Source: Treponema sp.
GTDB lineage: Bacteria; Spirochaetota; Spirochaetia; Treponematales; Breznakiellaceae
Assembly: GCA_031266075.1 (NCBI GenBank)
Contig: JAISBS010000052.1
Location: 1 to 56,942, forward strand
DNA length: 56,942 bases
Reading direction: 5' to 3'
Shown here: positions 35,359 through 43,381 of the stretch, piece after piece
Position numbering within the stretch: position 1 is the stretch's first letter
Layout of the letters: the number at the start of each line of letters is the position of its first letter
Translations under genes and position numbers: made by a program
The notes under the pieces: model-generated
Told to the model about the DNA's origin: nothing
What the model saw: the letters and a program-made list of their open reading frames with translations, nothing else
Databases searched by the model: none

Positions 35359-36455
35359 ACGATTTGTCTCCCGGCCCGTCCCGCCGGAACATACAGACCT
35401 ATGTTTTTGCGGCCATCCTCATCATCCTCTTTGTCATGGTCTGCCGGCTCTTCGCGCCGTTTTTTACCGTCCTCCTCTGGTCAACCCTGCTGTACGTGCT
35501 GCTGAGCCCCCTCCACCGCCGGGTCATCAGAAAACTCGACCTTGACAGCCGGAAGGGGAAGGTTCTCAAAAATGTATGGGCCGTCGTTTTTACGCTGGGG
35601 GCCATGGTGATCATCCTCATCCCCCTGTCTTTTGTGGCCTCGCTGTTTTTCCGGCAGATCATCGATCTGCTCCGGTACAGCCGGGACGCCTTTAACCAGC
35701 GGCCCGAATTTCTCCAGGATCTATTGGACAGAATTTCCACGTTTATCCGGGATGTTACCATGGATCAGGTGATTATTACCGGGGACGAAATTCTGCGGCA
35801 GATTACGGGGTTCCTGACCTCAGGGCTTCAAAGTCTCCTGGGCATGAGCAGCGCCGTGGCGCGGAACGTCAGCGGCTTCGCTCTGACCATTATCCTGATG
35901 ACCTTTTCCCTGTTTTTTTTCTTTGTGGACGGCGCGTATCTTTCCCGGCTGGTTCTTCACGCCATTCCCATCCGCAAGGAATACATCTCCGCCCTGACGG
36001 GCAAATTCATGGACATAACGCGGAACCTTGTGTTCGGGTATATTATGGTGGCCCTGGTTCAGGCGGTGATGGCCTATATCATTTTCAGCATATTCCAGGT
36101 CCGGGGGGCGCTGGTTTTTGCGGCCCTTACCTTTATCTGCGTTTTTATCCCCATGATCGGCGGGGGGCTGGTGTGGCTTCCCCTGGGGCTCGCCCGGATC
36201 ATCGGCGGGAATATTTCCGGCGGAATCCTTTTCCTTGTCGTTGCGGGGCTTTTTATTTCCATGCTGGACAATGTTCTGCGCCCCATGTTTTTGAAGGACC
36301 GGATTCAACTCCACCCCCTGATCATTTTTTTCGCCATCCTTGGGGGGATCAGCATCTTTGGCTTTAACGGCCTTATCATGGGGCCCATGGTGGTGATCCT
36401 TTTCCTCACGGTGCTGGACCTTTTCCTCACGGAGCATAAGATCAAGAACGAATAA
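35355..36455 (+). CDS. AI-2E family transporter (UPF0118/PerM-like) membrane protein
   Basis: A 366-residue polytopic inner-membrane protein with about eight hydrophobic segments: two at the N-terminus, a soluble loop of about 100 residues (about 105-160, FNQRPEFLQDLLDR), then a C-terminal cluster with FVFAALTFICVFIPMIGGGL and the family motif FFAILGGISIFGFNGLIMGP. Family members have been linked to autoinducer-2 export or Na+/H+ antiport, so the substrate is open. Start ATG 35355 overlaps the TPR gene stop (ATGA), so co-translation is likely. Confidence 0.88.
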   Translation: MNDLSPGPSRRNIQTYVFAAILIILFVMVCRLFAPFFTVLLWSTLLYVLLSPLHRRVIRKLDLDSRKGKVLKNVWAVVFTLGAMVIILIPLSFVASLFFRQIIDLLRYSRDAFNQRPEFLQDLLDRISTFIRDVTMDQVIITGDEILRQITGFLTSGLQSLLGMSSAVARNVSGFALTIILMTFSLFFFFVDGAYLSRLVLHAIPIRKEYISALTGKFMDITRNLVFGYIMVALVQAVMAYIIFSIFQVRGALVFAALTFICVFIPMIGGGLVWLPLGLARIIGGNISGGILFLVVAGLFISMLDNVLRPMFLKDRIQLHPLIIFFAILGGISIFGFNGLIMGPMVVILFLTVLDLFLTEHKIKNE

Positions 36456-36477
36456 ATTTTTAATTTTTTTAACGGCT

Positions 36478-36522
36478 GTTGTTCAGAAACCGCGGGCCAC
36501 CGGTTTGAAGTCTCTGAACAAC
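36478..36522. repeat. Hairpin upstream of the ACT-domain gene
   Basis: GTTGTTCAGA (36478-36487) pairs perfectly with TCTGAACAAC (36513-36522). An inner AAACCG / CGGTTT stem is also present. It ends about 8 bp before the GGAGG site of the next gene, so it could affect its translation. Confidence 0.8.
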
Positions 36523-36538
36523 TCCAACGGAGGTTGTA

Positions 36539-36808
36539 ATGAACGCGATCATTACCGTGGTGGGTTCCGACCATGTCGGCATCATCGCCAGGGTCAGCGC
36601 CTTTTTGGCGGAACGGAATATCAATATTGAAGACATCAGCCAGACGATCCTTTCGGGCAATTTTGTGATGATGATGATGGTGGAACTTTCCTCCGGTTCG
36701 GGCGCGCTGGAAACGATGAAAAAGGACCTTTCCGTTCTGGGCGATTCCCTGAATGTTTCCATCAACGTGATGCACGAAAAAGTTTTTTCCGCCATGCATA
36801 GAATTTAG
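36539..36808 (+). CDS. ACT-domain protein, UPF0237 family
   Basis: An 89-residue single ACT domain (MNAIITVVGSDHVGIIARVSAFLAERNINIEDISQTIL). Proteins of this family are commonly encoded next to UPF0210 proteins, and the UPF0210 gene follows here too. ACT domains usually bind small ligands such as amino acids. GGAGG (36530-36534) is well placed for ATG 36539. A regulatory partner role for the downstream protein is inferred from the conserved pairing. Confidence 0.9.
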   Translation: MNAIITVVGSDHVGIIARVSAFLAERNINIEDISQTILSGNFVMMMMVELSSGSGALETMKKDLSVLGDSLNVSINVMHEKVFSAMHRI

Positions 36809-36810
36809 GG

Positions 36811-36966
36811 GGTGTCCAGGAAGTGCGAACCTTTGGTTCGGGGTTGTGCTTCCCGGACATTCTGAGGACTTTTAGTCCGGTGCATTTGATACCGTTTCGT
36901 TGAAACGGTATCAAATGCCGCATCAAGGAAGCTGTCCGAACAAGTTTTTCAAACCTTTCGGACAGC
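36811..36966. repeat. Composite four-hairpin repeat, copy 1
   Basis: This 156-bp block has (i) TGTCCaGGAAG paired with CTTCCcGGACA around a GAACC-TTT-GGTTC core; (ii) GGACT-TTT-AGTCC; (iii) a perfect 17-bp stem GCATTTGATACCGTTTC with loop GTT (36882-36918); (iv) GCTGTCCGAA paired with TTTCGGACAGC. A diverged copy lies at 55513-55667. It sits between the ACT gene and UPF0210 gene, ending about 16 bp upstream of the AAGGA site. Confidence 0.85.
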
Positions 36967-36992
36967 CCTATCCGGTTTTCCAAGGACGATAT

Positions 36993-38354
36993 ATGCTGTT
37001 TACGCCGTTTGAAATAAAAGAGACCGTGGATATGTTCCTCCGCTACAGGCTGGACATCCGGGCCATCACGCTGGGGGTGTCGCTGCTGGACTGCGCCGCC
37101 GCGTCCGGGGCCGAAACCCGCCGGAATATCCGGGAAAAACTGCTCCGAGTCGCGGGGCCGCTGGTGAAGACGGGCCGGGAGATCGAAGTAGAATATGGCA
37201 TCCCCATCATCAACAAGCGGCTGGCGGTAACGCCCCTGGCCCTGATCGCCGGAGCCTCTGATGAAACAAACTACACCCCCTTTGCCAAAACCCTGGACGA
37301 CGTGGCCGGAGAACTGGGGATCGATTTTGTGGGGGGCTTTTCCGCTTTGGTGCAGAAGGGCTTTTCCATCGGGGATACGCGGCTCATCGACTCCATTCCC
37401 GAAGCTCTGGCCCTTACCGAGCGGGTCTGCGCCTCGGTGAACACGGCGAACAGTAAAAGCGGCATTAATATGAACGCGGTCAGGCGCATGGGAGAGGTGA
37501 TTAAAGCCACGGCGGAACAAACCGCGGAAAAGGACGGCATCGGCTGCGCGAAGCTGGTGGTCTTCTGTAACGCCCCGGAGGATAATCCCTTTATGGCCGG
37601 GGCCTTTCACGGGCCCGGCGAGGGAGAAGCCTGCCTGAATGTGGGGGTCTCCGGGCCGGGAGTGATCAGGGCCGCGCTGGAAAATCACCGGGATGCGGGT
37701 TTTGATGAACTTGCGGACATTATCAAAAAGACCGCTTTCAAGATTACCCGCATGGGTCAACTGGTGGGCATGGAGGCGGCCCGGCGGCTGGGAGTACCCT
37801 TCGGCATCCTGGATCTTTCCCTGGCCCCCACTCCGGCGGTGGGCGATTCGGTGGCCCGGATCCTCGAGGAGATGGGCCTTGAATCCGCGGGAACTCACGG
37901 CGCCACCGCGGCCCTGGCCATGCTCACCGATATGGTGAAGAAGGGCGGAGTCATGGCCTCCACCCATGTGGGGGGCTTTTCCGGGGCCTTTATCCCCGTG
38001 TCCGAGGACGAAGGCATGGTTGCCGCGGTCCGTTCCGGCTGCCTGAGCCTTGACAAACTGGAGGCCATGACCAGCGTCTGTTCCGTGGGCCTGGATATGA
38101 TCGCCCTCCCCGGCGACACCCCGGCCTCCACTATCTCCGCCATCATCGCCGATGAAATGGCTATCGGCATGGTGAACAACAAAACCACCGCCGTCCGGGT
38201 CATTCCCGTGCCGGGGAAAAAAGCCGGCGACTGGGTTGAGTTTGGCGGCCTTCTCGGCGGCGCTCCGGTAATGCCCGTCAACCCTGCCGGCAGCGAAGCC
38301 TTTATCAACCGGGGCGGACGTATCCCCGCGCCCATACATAGCTTTCGCAACTGA
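36993..38354 (+). CDS. UPF0210 (DUF711/PFL-like) family protein
   Basis: A 453-residue protein with the family opening [29 protein letters not shown], later [21 protein letters not shown], and [15 protein letters not shown]. Related to the PFL/glycyl-radical fold in database descriptions, but the family has no established reaction that I know, so I leave function open. It is encoded right after the UPF0237 ACT protein, which is the usual gene pair. ATG 36993 follows AAGGA (36982-36986) by 6 nt; the longer upstream reading runs back through the repeat block. Confidence 0.88.
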   Translation: MLFTPFEIKETVDMFLRYRLDIRAITLGVSLLDCAAASGAETRRNIREKLLRVAGPLVKTGREIEVEYGIPIINKRLAVTPLALIAGASDETNYTPFAKTLDDVAGELGIDFVGGFSALVQKGFSIGDTRLIDSIPEALALTERVCASVNTANSKSGINMNAVRRMGEVIKATAEQTAEKDGIGCAKLVVFCNAPEDNPFMAGAFHGPGEGEACLNVGVSGPGVIRAALENHRDAGFDELADIIKKTAFKITRMGQLVGMEAARRLGVPFGILDLSLAPTPAVGDSVARILEEMGLESAGTHGATAALAMLTDMVKKGGVMASTHVGGFSGAFIPVSEDEGMVAAVRSGCLSLDKLEAMTSVCSVGLDMIALPGDTPASTISAIIADEMAIGMVNNKTTAVRVIPVPGKKAGDWVEFGGLLGGAPVMPVNPAGSEAFINRGGRIPAPIHSFRN

Positions 38355-38430
38355 CGGGGCGCGGCGTTTACGCAGGCGGAATTTTTTCACGGTTCCCCGG
38401 AGGGAAAGGGGCGGAGGAAAATGAACCTAG

Positions 38431-38567
38431 AGTTGTTTAAAAACTTCAGTTTTTGAACAACTTCCGCTTAAAAGCAGCAAAAATGCGGAGCATTTTGCGA
38501 GACTTGTTCAATAACCAACCGGGTTATTGAACAAGTCCCCTGTTTCAAAAACTGAAATTTCGGAACA
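38431..38567. repeat. Array of four hairpin units (A, B, C, D) between UPF0210 and aldehyde dehydrogenase genes
   Basis: Unit A (38431-38462): AGTTGTTTAAAAAC and its mirror, loop TTCA. Unit B (38464-38506): CCGCTTAAAAGCAGC and a GCAAAAATGC-GGA-GCATTTTGC hairpin. Unit C (38501-38537): a perfect 16-bp stem GACTTGTTCAATAACC with loop AACCG. Unit D (38541-38567): TGTTTCAAAAA roughly paired with ATTTCGGAACA. B and C share the ACTTG bases. It fills the convergent gap between genes. Confidence 0.8.
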
Positions 38568-38594
38568 AGCCGCAGAATCCTCCGCCCCGGTTTT

Positions 38595-40028
38595 TTAAAT
38601 AATATTTTTCAGTACGATGGTTTTGGTCCGGGTTACCTCATCGAAGGTGGACAATACCCCCTCGGTCCCGATGCCGGAATACTTGTACCCGCCGAAGGGC
38701 ATCTCAAAGCTGCGGAAGAAACTCGCGCCGTTGATAACCACCCCGCCGCATTCAAGCCGGACGGCGATTTTCCAGGCGGTTTTTACGTCCGCGCTGAAGA
38801 CGCAGCCGCAGAGTCCGAACATCGAGGCGTTGGCGATCTCCACCGCTTCATCCAGGGTATCAAAGCCGGTAACGGGAACCACGGGCCCGAAGATCTCCAT
38901 GTCCCTGGCCACGTCCGCGGTTTTGGGGACATCGGCGATAACCGTGGGTTCGTAGAACGCGCCGTTCCGTTTGCCCCCCAGTACAATCTTGCCCCCCTGG
39001 GATACGGTGAGGTTCACCTGCCGCTCCACTTCAATGGCGGCTTTTTCGCTGATAAGGCAGCCAAGCTGGGTGGCGTCTTCCGCGGGGTTTCCGGTTTTGA
39101 TTTTTTTGATCCGCTCCACCGCCTTTTTGGTGAATTCGTCCTTCAAGCTGTTGTGGATGAGGAAGCGTTTTGACGCGCAGCACACCTGTCCGGTATTATA
39201 CATCCTCCCCCAGATCAGTTCTTCCACCGCCAAATCCACATCCCCGTCCGGGGCGACGATAAAGGCGTCGTTACCGCCCAGTTCCAGGGCGATATGGGCC
39301 AGGTGGCCCGCGGCGTTTTTGTAGGTTTCAATGCCCACTTCGGTGGAACCGGTCAGGGTAATGGCGTGGACATCGGGATTTTTGCAAAGCCAACTCCCCA
39401 CCTGGGATCCCCGTCCGGTGATAATCTGAATGGCCCCGTTGGTAACTCCCGCCCGAACCAGCAGTTCCGTCAGCATACAGAGGGTCAGGGGATTGTCGGT
39501 GGAGGGTTTGACAATGGCCGCGTTGCCGGCCAGCAGGGCAGGGGCCACTTTCTGGTCAAAGAGATCGCAGGGAAAGTTAAAGGGAATGACGCAGGCCACC
39601 ACGCCGACCGGCTCTTTCAGGGTGAGCAGCACATGGTGTTCCTGATTTTTTTCCTGCCCCTGGGGGATCACTTCGCCGTAAAGATGTTTAGCCTTTTCCA
39701 CAAAGCCCTTGAAGGCGATGGGGATATTGGCGATTTCCCCGCGGGCTTCGGTGATGGGTTTGCCGGTTTCATCGGATAAAGTCCGGGCCAGCTTTTCCCT
39801 GTCCGCTTCCACCAGGGCGACAAACTTAAGGAGTATGTCACCCTTTTCATGAACCGGAACCTGCGCCCACTTCTTCTGCCCGGCCTTGGCCTTTTCCACC
39901 GCCCGGATAAGGTCTTCTTCGGTGGCCGCCGGTACGGTATCAATTACCGCGCCGTTGGCCGGGTTGATTACTTCGATAACCGCGCCGCCGGAGGCGTCCA
40001 CCGCTTTTCCATCAATGATCATTTTCAT
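38595..40028 (-). CDS. NAD(P)-dependent aldehyde dehydrogenase
   Basis: A 477-residue member of the aldehyde dehydrogenase superfamily. It shows the NAD(P)-binding stretch around GRGSQVGSWL, the general-base Glu in ELGGNDAFIV, and the nucleophile Cys in NTGQVCCASKRFL. Conserved PFNFPCDLFDQKVAPALLAGN and EIFGPVVPV are also present. It could act on succinic semialdehyde, lactaldehyde or another aldehyde; specificity is not readable. It sits 29 bp downstream of a FIST-domain gene on the same strand, so the two are likely co-transcribed and under the HxlR-side operator. Confidence 0.9.
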   Translation of the reverse strand: MKMIIDGKAVDASGGAVIEVINPANGAVIDTVPAATEEDLIRAVEKAKAGQKKWAQVPVHEKGDILLKFVALVEADREKLARTLSDETGKPITEARGEIANIPIAFKGFVEKAKHLYGEVIPQGQEKNQEHHVLLTLKEPVGVVACVIPFNFPCDLFDQKVAPALLAGNAAIVKPSTDNPLTLCMLTELLVRAGVTNGAIQIITGRGSQVGSWLCKNPDVHAITLTGSTEVGIETYKNAAGHLAHIALELGGNDAFIVAPDGDVDLAVEELIWGRMYNTGQVCCASKRFLIHNSLKDEFTKKAVERIKKIKTGNPAEDATQLGCLISEKAAIEVERQVNLTVSQGGKIVLGGKRNGAFYEPTVIADVPKTADVARDMEIFGPVVPVTGFDTLDEAVEIANASMFGLCGCVFSADVKTAWKIAVRLECGGVVINGASFFRSFEMPFGGYKYSGIGTEGVLSTFDEVTRTKTIVLKNII

Positions 40029-40057
40029 AATACTGCGCTCCTGTTGTTTTAGGTATG

Positions 40058-41221
40058 TTATTGGGGAAACCCCGTGTACGACAGCATAAGGCCGCCGGTG
40101 GTATTGTTCCCGTCATCCTCATAGCCGTATTCGCCAAAGGTAAATTCCACGATAAAGGGAATATCCCCGGCGGCTTTTTTAATGCCCGCCGCAACTTCGT
40201 CAATCCGGTCGTCAATGCCGGCCCGCCGTCCGCCGCAATGCACCAGATGGAACGCTGCGGGCGGCGCCTTCATTTTTTGCCTGAGTTCCTCCAGTGTTTT
40301 TGACGCGGAACCCACAAGTTCATCCACCGATGCTTCCATGCGGATCACTGCGGTTTTTTCCGCCAGATTGGCGCCGACATTCATGGAATAATCGTCGTTG
40401 CCGTTCATGGGGTGGCGTATGGCGGTGAGTTCTCCGAGCCGGTCTTTAACTCCCAGCGGCGAAGTGATGGTAGATACAAGGAGGTTTCCCCCTTTGAGGC
40501 TTTCCGGATCAAGGCCCCGCCATTGGGCGTATTTTTTTACCGCCGGTTCTCCGTCAATCTCAACCAGAACCCGCTTGCCCCGGACCTTGGTGATGATCCC
40601 GGCATCGCCGGTTTCCCGGTAGGCGCCGGTAAATAAATTTACTGCCGGTTTATCGGTATAGAAAAAGGCAAGGACGATGCCGTCGGCAAAGACCTGATCG
40701 CCGGTAAAAAGTTTCCATTCCCCGGCGATGGAATTATCCGCCGCGCTGCCGCCGAAACAGGGAACCCGGCCAATGACATCGGTTACGCCTTTGAGGTAGA
40801 ACTCTTCTTCTCCCGGAGGGGCGGCCATGTAGAAACAGGCGGGGGCGCCGGCCTTTCCCGCGTTTTTTATGGCTTCCCTGGCGGCTTCCCTGCCGGTCTC
40901 CCGGGCATCCTGTCCCCTGGGCTTCCCGGCAGCGCCGACGGTAACATCACCGCCGCCCAGGGCCAGGATGCCGACAAAGCCCTTGTCGCCGGAGATAAAC
41001 CCTTCGGAAGTGATGACGCCGGTAAAGGATGTGTTGCCCGCAACGGGAACCCCCGGCAGTTCCTCCCGGATGCCTGAAATCAATTGATTTAAATCATAGG
41101 CCACACTTGCGTAGGCAAATGCCAGCTTGATATCCGAAAGACCTTTTTTGGCCTTTGCCGCGGCTTCTTTACCCGCGGCCCGAGCGTTTTCCACATTACT
41201 GGAACCGACGTTGCCTTTCAT
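40058..41221 (-). CDS. FIST N/C-domain sensory protein
   Basis: A 387-residue protein with FIST_N (about 30-230, KLAFAYASVAYDLNQLISG, PVAGNTSFTGVI) and FIST_C (about 230-380). FIST domains are intracellular ligand sensors, commonly tied to amino-acid sensing. No signal peptide or membrane helix is evident. GGAGG lies 5 nt upstream of ATG 41221, whereas the earlier in-frame start at 41233 overlaps the site. It is downstream of the HxlR gene and upstream of the aldehyde dehydrogenase, suggesting a ligand-sensing metabolic operon. Confidence 0.88.
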   Translation of the reverse strand: MKGNVGSSNVENARAAGKEAAAKAKKGLSDIKLAFAYASVAYDLNQLISGIREELPGVPVAGNTSFTGVITSEGFISGDKGFVGILALGGGDVTVGAAGKPRGQDARETGREAAREAIKNAGKAGAPACFYMAAPPGEEEFYLKGVTDVIGRVPCFGGSAADNSIAGEWKLFTGDQVFADGIVLAFFYTDKPAVNLFTGAYRETGDAGIITKVRGKRVLVEIDGEPAVKKYAQWRGLDPESLKGGNLLVSTITSPLGVKDRLGELTAIRHPMNGNDDYSMNVGANLAEKTAVIRMEASVDELVGSASKTLEELRQKMKAPPAAFHLVHCGGRRAGIDDRIDEVAAGIKKAAGDIPFIVEFTFGEYGYEDDGNNTTGGLMLSYTGFPQ

Positions 41222-41249
41222 GGGAACCTCCATATATGAGTGTTTGTCT

Positions 41250-41267
41250 ATAATGTAGACACATTAT
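41250..41267. promoter_or_regulatory. Perfect 7+4+7 inverted repeat upstream of the FIST gene
   Basis: ATAATGT-AGAC-ACATTAT reads as a perfect inverted repeat with a 4-bp spacer. It overlaps a second inverted repeat, GTCTA-TAATG-TAGAC (41246-41260). It lies 29 bp upstream of the FIST start, between it and the HxlR gene, so it is a candidate HxlR operator. Confidence 0.55.
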
Positions 41268-41390
41268 GGGCAGACTCTCTTTAAGGATAAGCCCTGTTTT
41301 TGGGATTTGTAAATTACGCACAAATTTGTGCCATGGTAACAATTTTGTTACCGGATTTGTCCGAAAGCCGCGTGTTTTGGAGGGTTTCCG

Positions 41391-41795
41391 TTACGGCGCG
41401 GCGCTGGGGGCGGTTTTGTTTCTCGCCAAAAAAAGATCGTAGTAGTACTGCATATTTTCTTTTCCCCAGCGGTAAATTTCGTTGACGATGGGCAGCAGGG
41501 TTTTGCCTCGTTCGGTGAGGTAATACTCTACCTTGAGCGGGACTACCGGATACACGTGCCGGGCAATGATGCCGTCCTGTTCCAGGTCCCGGAGCTGCTT
41601 GGTCAGGATGCGGTTGCTGATCCCGTGAAAGAGCCTGAACAGTTGGCCAAAGCGGTGGGGCCCTTCGTTGCCCAAATGCCAGATGATCACCACTTTATAT
41701 TTACCACTGATAATCGACATGGTAAGTTCTTTTTCGCAGGTAAATTCCTGATTTCTGAATTTGCGTTCAATTTCGGACCGTAACTGGATAAACAC
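41391..41795 (-). CDS. HxlR-family winged-helix transcriptional regulator
   Basis: A 134-residue regulator with the HxlR pattern CEKELTMSIISGKYKVVIIWHLG, FGQLFRLFHGISNRILTKQLRDLEQDGII and EYYLTERGKTLLPI. The conserved single N-terminal Cys lies near the start of the helix-turn-helix domain, as is usual in electrophile- or aldehyde-responsive members. GTG 41795 (reverse) follows GAGGAGG closely and is chosen over an upstream start. Neighbouring aldehyde dehydrogenase fits an aldehyde-stress role, as inference. Confidence 0.88.
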   Translation of the reverse strand: MFIQLRSEIERKFRNQEFTCEKELTMSIISGKYKVVIIWHLGNEGPHRFGQLFRLFHGISNRILTKQLRDLEQDGIIARHVYPVVPLKVEYYLTERGKTLLPIVNEIYRWGKENMQYYYDLFLARNKTAPSAAP

Positions 41796-41832
41796 AGGCG
41801 CCCTCCTCAAAAAATCAGGATGCTGGTCTTAT

Positions 41833-41860
41833 TCTATATGTATCCCCGTATTTCCGGCAA
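41833..41860 (-). promoter_or_regulatory. Predicted promoter for the HxlR gene
   Basis: On the minus strand, TTGCCG (41855-41860) and TATAGA (41833-41838) are separated by 16 bp, placing a start about 31 nt upstream of the GTG. Pattern match only; not tested. Confidence 0.4.
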
Positions 41861-41952
41861 GTCCAATGAACCGCGCCGCCCTGTCAGTTTCCGGGCCCAA
41901 ATGATATGATTATGTTAAGGAAACTGTCCGGTGTTGCCGGGAGAGGTATAAT

Positions 41953-43083
41953 ATGGGTGTTTCAAAAGTTTATTTTACGGATATGCGGTGCCGGGTGGGA
42001 GAGAGCCTTCTGGTGAAACTCGACCGGCTTATGCTCAGGGCGGGTATTGAACAGATCGATTTTGATCAAAAATTCACGGCCATTAAAATTCACTTTGGGG
42101 AACCGGGGAATCTGGCCTTTTTGCGGCCCAACTTTGCCAAAGCCGTGGCGGACCGAATCAGGGCGCTGGGCGGCAGGCCCTTCCTCACGGACTGCAACAC
42201 CCTGTATGTGGGGCGGCGGAACAACGCCCTGCTGCACATGGACGCGGCCTTTGAAAACGGTTATACGCCCTTCTCCACGGGCTGCCAGAACATTATCGCC
42301 GACGGCCTGAAAGGAACCGACGATGTGGAGGTTCCGGTTCGATGCGGCGTGTATTGCAAGACCGCCAAAATAGGCCGGGCCATTATGGATGCGGATATCG
42401 TTGTTTCCCTGAACCACTTTAAGGGGCATGAAAACGCCGGATTCGGCGGGGCCCTGAAAAATATCGGCATGGGGTCGGGGAGCCGGGCGGGAAAAATGCA
42501 GATGCATGATGACGGCAAACCGGCGGCGGATCCGGGCCTTTGTACGGGCTGCCGGGTCTGCGCCAAATTTTGCAACGAGGGGGCCATCGTTTTCGACGCC
42601 AATAAAAAGGCCCGGATCGACCAGGCCAGATGTGTGGGCTGTGGCCGCTGCATCGGCGCCTGCAACTACAATGCGATTTCCAACAAATGGGATTCCAGCA
42701 ACGAGGCCCTGAACTGCAAAATCGCCGAATATACCCAGGCGGTGCTGGACGGGCGGCCCGGTTTTCATATCAATGTGGTGAACCAGGTTTCCCCCTGCTG
42801 CGACTGCCACAATGAAAATGACGCCCCCATTGTGCCGGACATTGGCATTTTTGCGGGTCTTGATCCCGTGGACCTGGACAAGGCCTGTATTGATGCAGTC
42901 AACGCCGCCCCCGGTATCGCCGCCAGCATCCTCGGCAGCCTGAAACAGACTCGCGGGGAACCATGCGGCCATGCGGATCACTTCGGCGACATTCACCCCG
43001 CCGCGGACTGGCGGAGCCAGATACGCCACGCGGAAAAAATCGGCCTCGGCAGCGGGGCCTATGAGCTTGTTACGGTAAAGTGA
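41953..43083 (+). CDS. DUF362 protein with two [4Fe-4S] ferredoxin motifs
   Basis: A 376-residue cytosolic iron-sulfur protein. The N-terminal ~190 residues form DUF362 (AIKIHFGEPGNLAFLRP, NHFKGHENAGFGGALKNIGMG). Then come two ferredoxin motifs: CTGCRVCAKFCNEGAI and CVGCGRCIGACNYNAI. A Cys-rich segment SPCCDCHNEND follows. DUF362 proteins in anaerobes are often linked to redox steps, but the reaction is not established. A GGGAGAGG site precedes ATG 41953. It is divergent from the HxlR gene. Confidence 0.88.
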   Translation: MGVSKVYFTDMRCRVGESLLVKLDRLMLRAGIEQIDFDQKFTAIKIHFGEPGNLAFLRPNFAKAVADRIRALGGRPFLTDCNTLYVGRRNNALLHMDAAFENGYTPFSTGCQNIIADGLKGTDDVEVPVRCGVYCKTAKIGRAIMDADIVVSLNHFKGHENAGFGGALKNIGMGSGSRAGKMQMHDDGKPAADPGLCTGCRVCAKFCNEGAIVFDANKKARIDQARCVGCGRCIGACNYNAISNKWDSSNEALNCKIAEYTQAVLDGRPGFHINVVNQVSPCCDCHNENDAPIVPDIGIFAGLDPVDLDKACIDAVNAAPGIAASILGSLKQTRGEPCGHADHFGDIHPAADWRSQIRHAEKIGLGSGAYELVTVK

Positions 43084-43110
43084 GGGCCGGGAAATTGGCT
43101 TGTTCAATTG

Positions 43111-43147
43111 ACTTGTTCAATCACCCGGTTGGCTCATTGAACAACTC
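43111..43147. repeat. Unit-C-like hairpin downstream of the DUF362 gene
   Basis: ACTTGTTCAAT (43111-43121) pairs with ATTGAACAACT (43137-43147), with one C/C-type mismatch, around CACCCGGTTGG. It resembles 38501-38537 in the outer arms. It belongs to the 298-bp gap 43084-43381, which otherwise is AT-rich. Confidence 0.7.
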
Positions 43148-43243
43148 TAATAATCCGGAATTCCGAACAGCTTTTCTAAATAAAAAAATATCGATATAAA
43201 ATAATTTTAATAATACCGGGATGTTTTTATAATTTCAATTCTG

Positions 43244-43298
43244 AAACCAATTTAATCTGCAAATTTTATTTGACGAAACGAAAAATTGGTTTTATAAT
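43244..43298 (+). promoter_or_regulatory. Strong sigma-70-type promoter with an overlapping inverted repeat, upstream of the alcohol dehydrogenase
   Basis: TTGACG (43270-43275) and a perfect TATAAT (43293-43298) are 17 bp apart. AAACCAATTT (43244-43253) and AAATTGGTTT (43283-43292) are a perfect 10-bp inverted repeat; its right arm fills the end of the spacer. The leader is about 77 nt to ATG 43382. The sequence here is clearly more AT-rich than the surrounding genes. Operator function of the inverted repeat is inferred. Confidence 0.75.
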
Positions 43299-43381
43299 TC
43301 AATATGACCTGCACTTGTATCAAAGACTGGAGCCCTGAAACAGCTTCAATCTAACTAAATTCAGGTCTATTTGGAGGTTTT

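Noticed and set aside
38431-38567. CRISPR-like array
   Set aside because: The units differ in sequence and length, have no regular spacers, and no cas genes are present.
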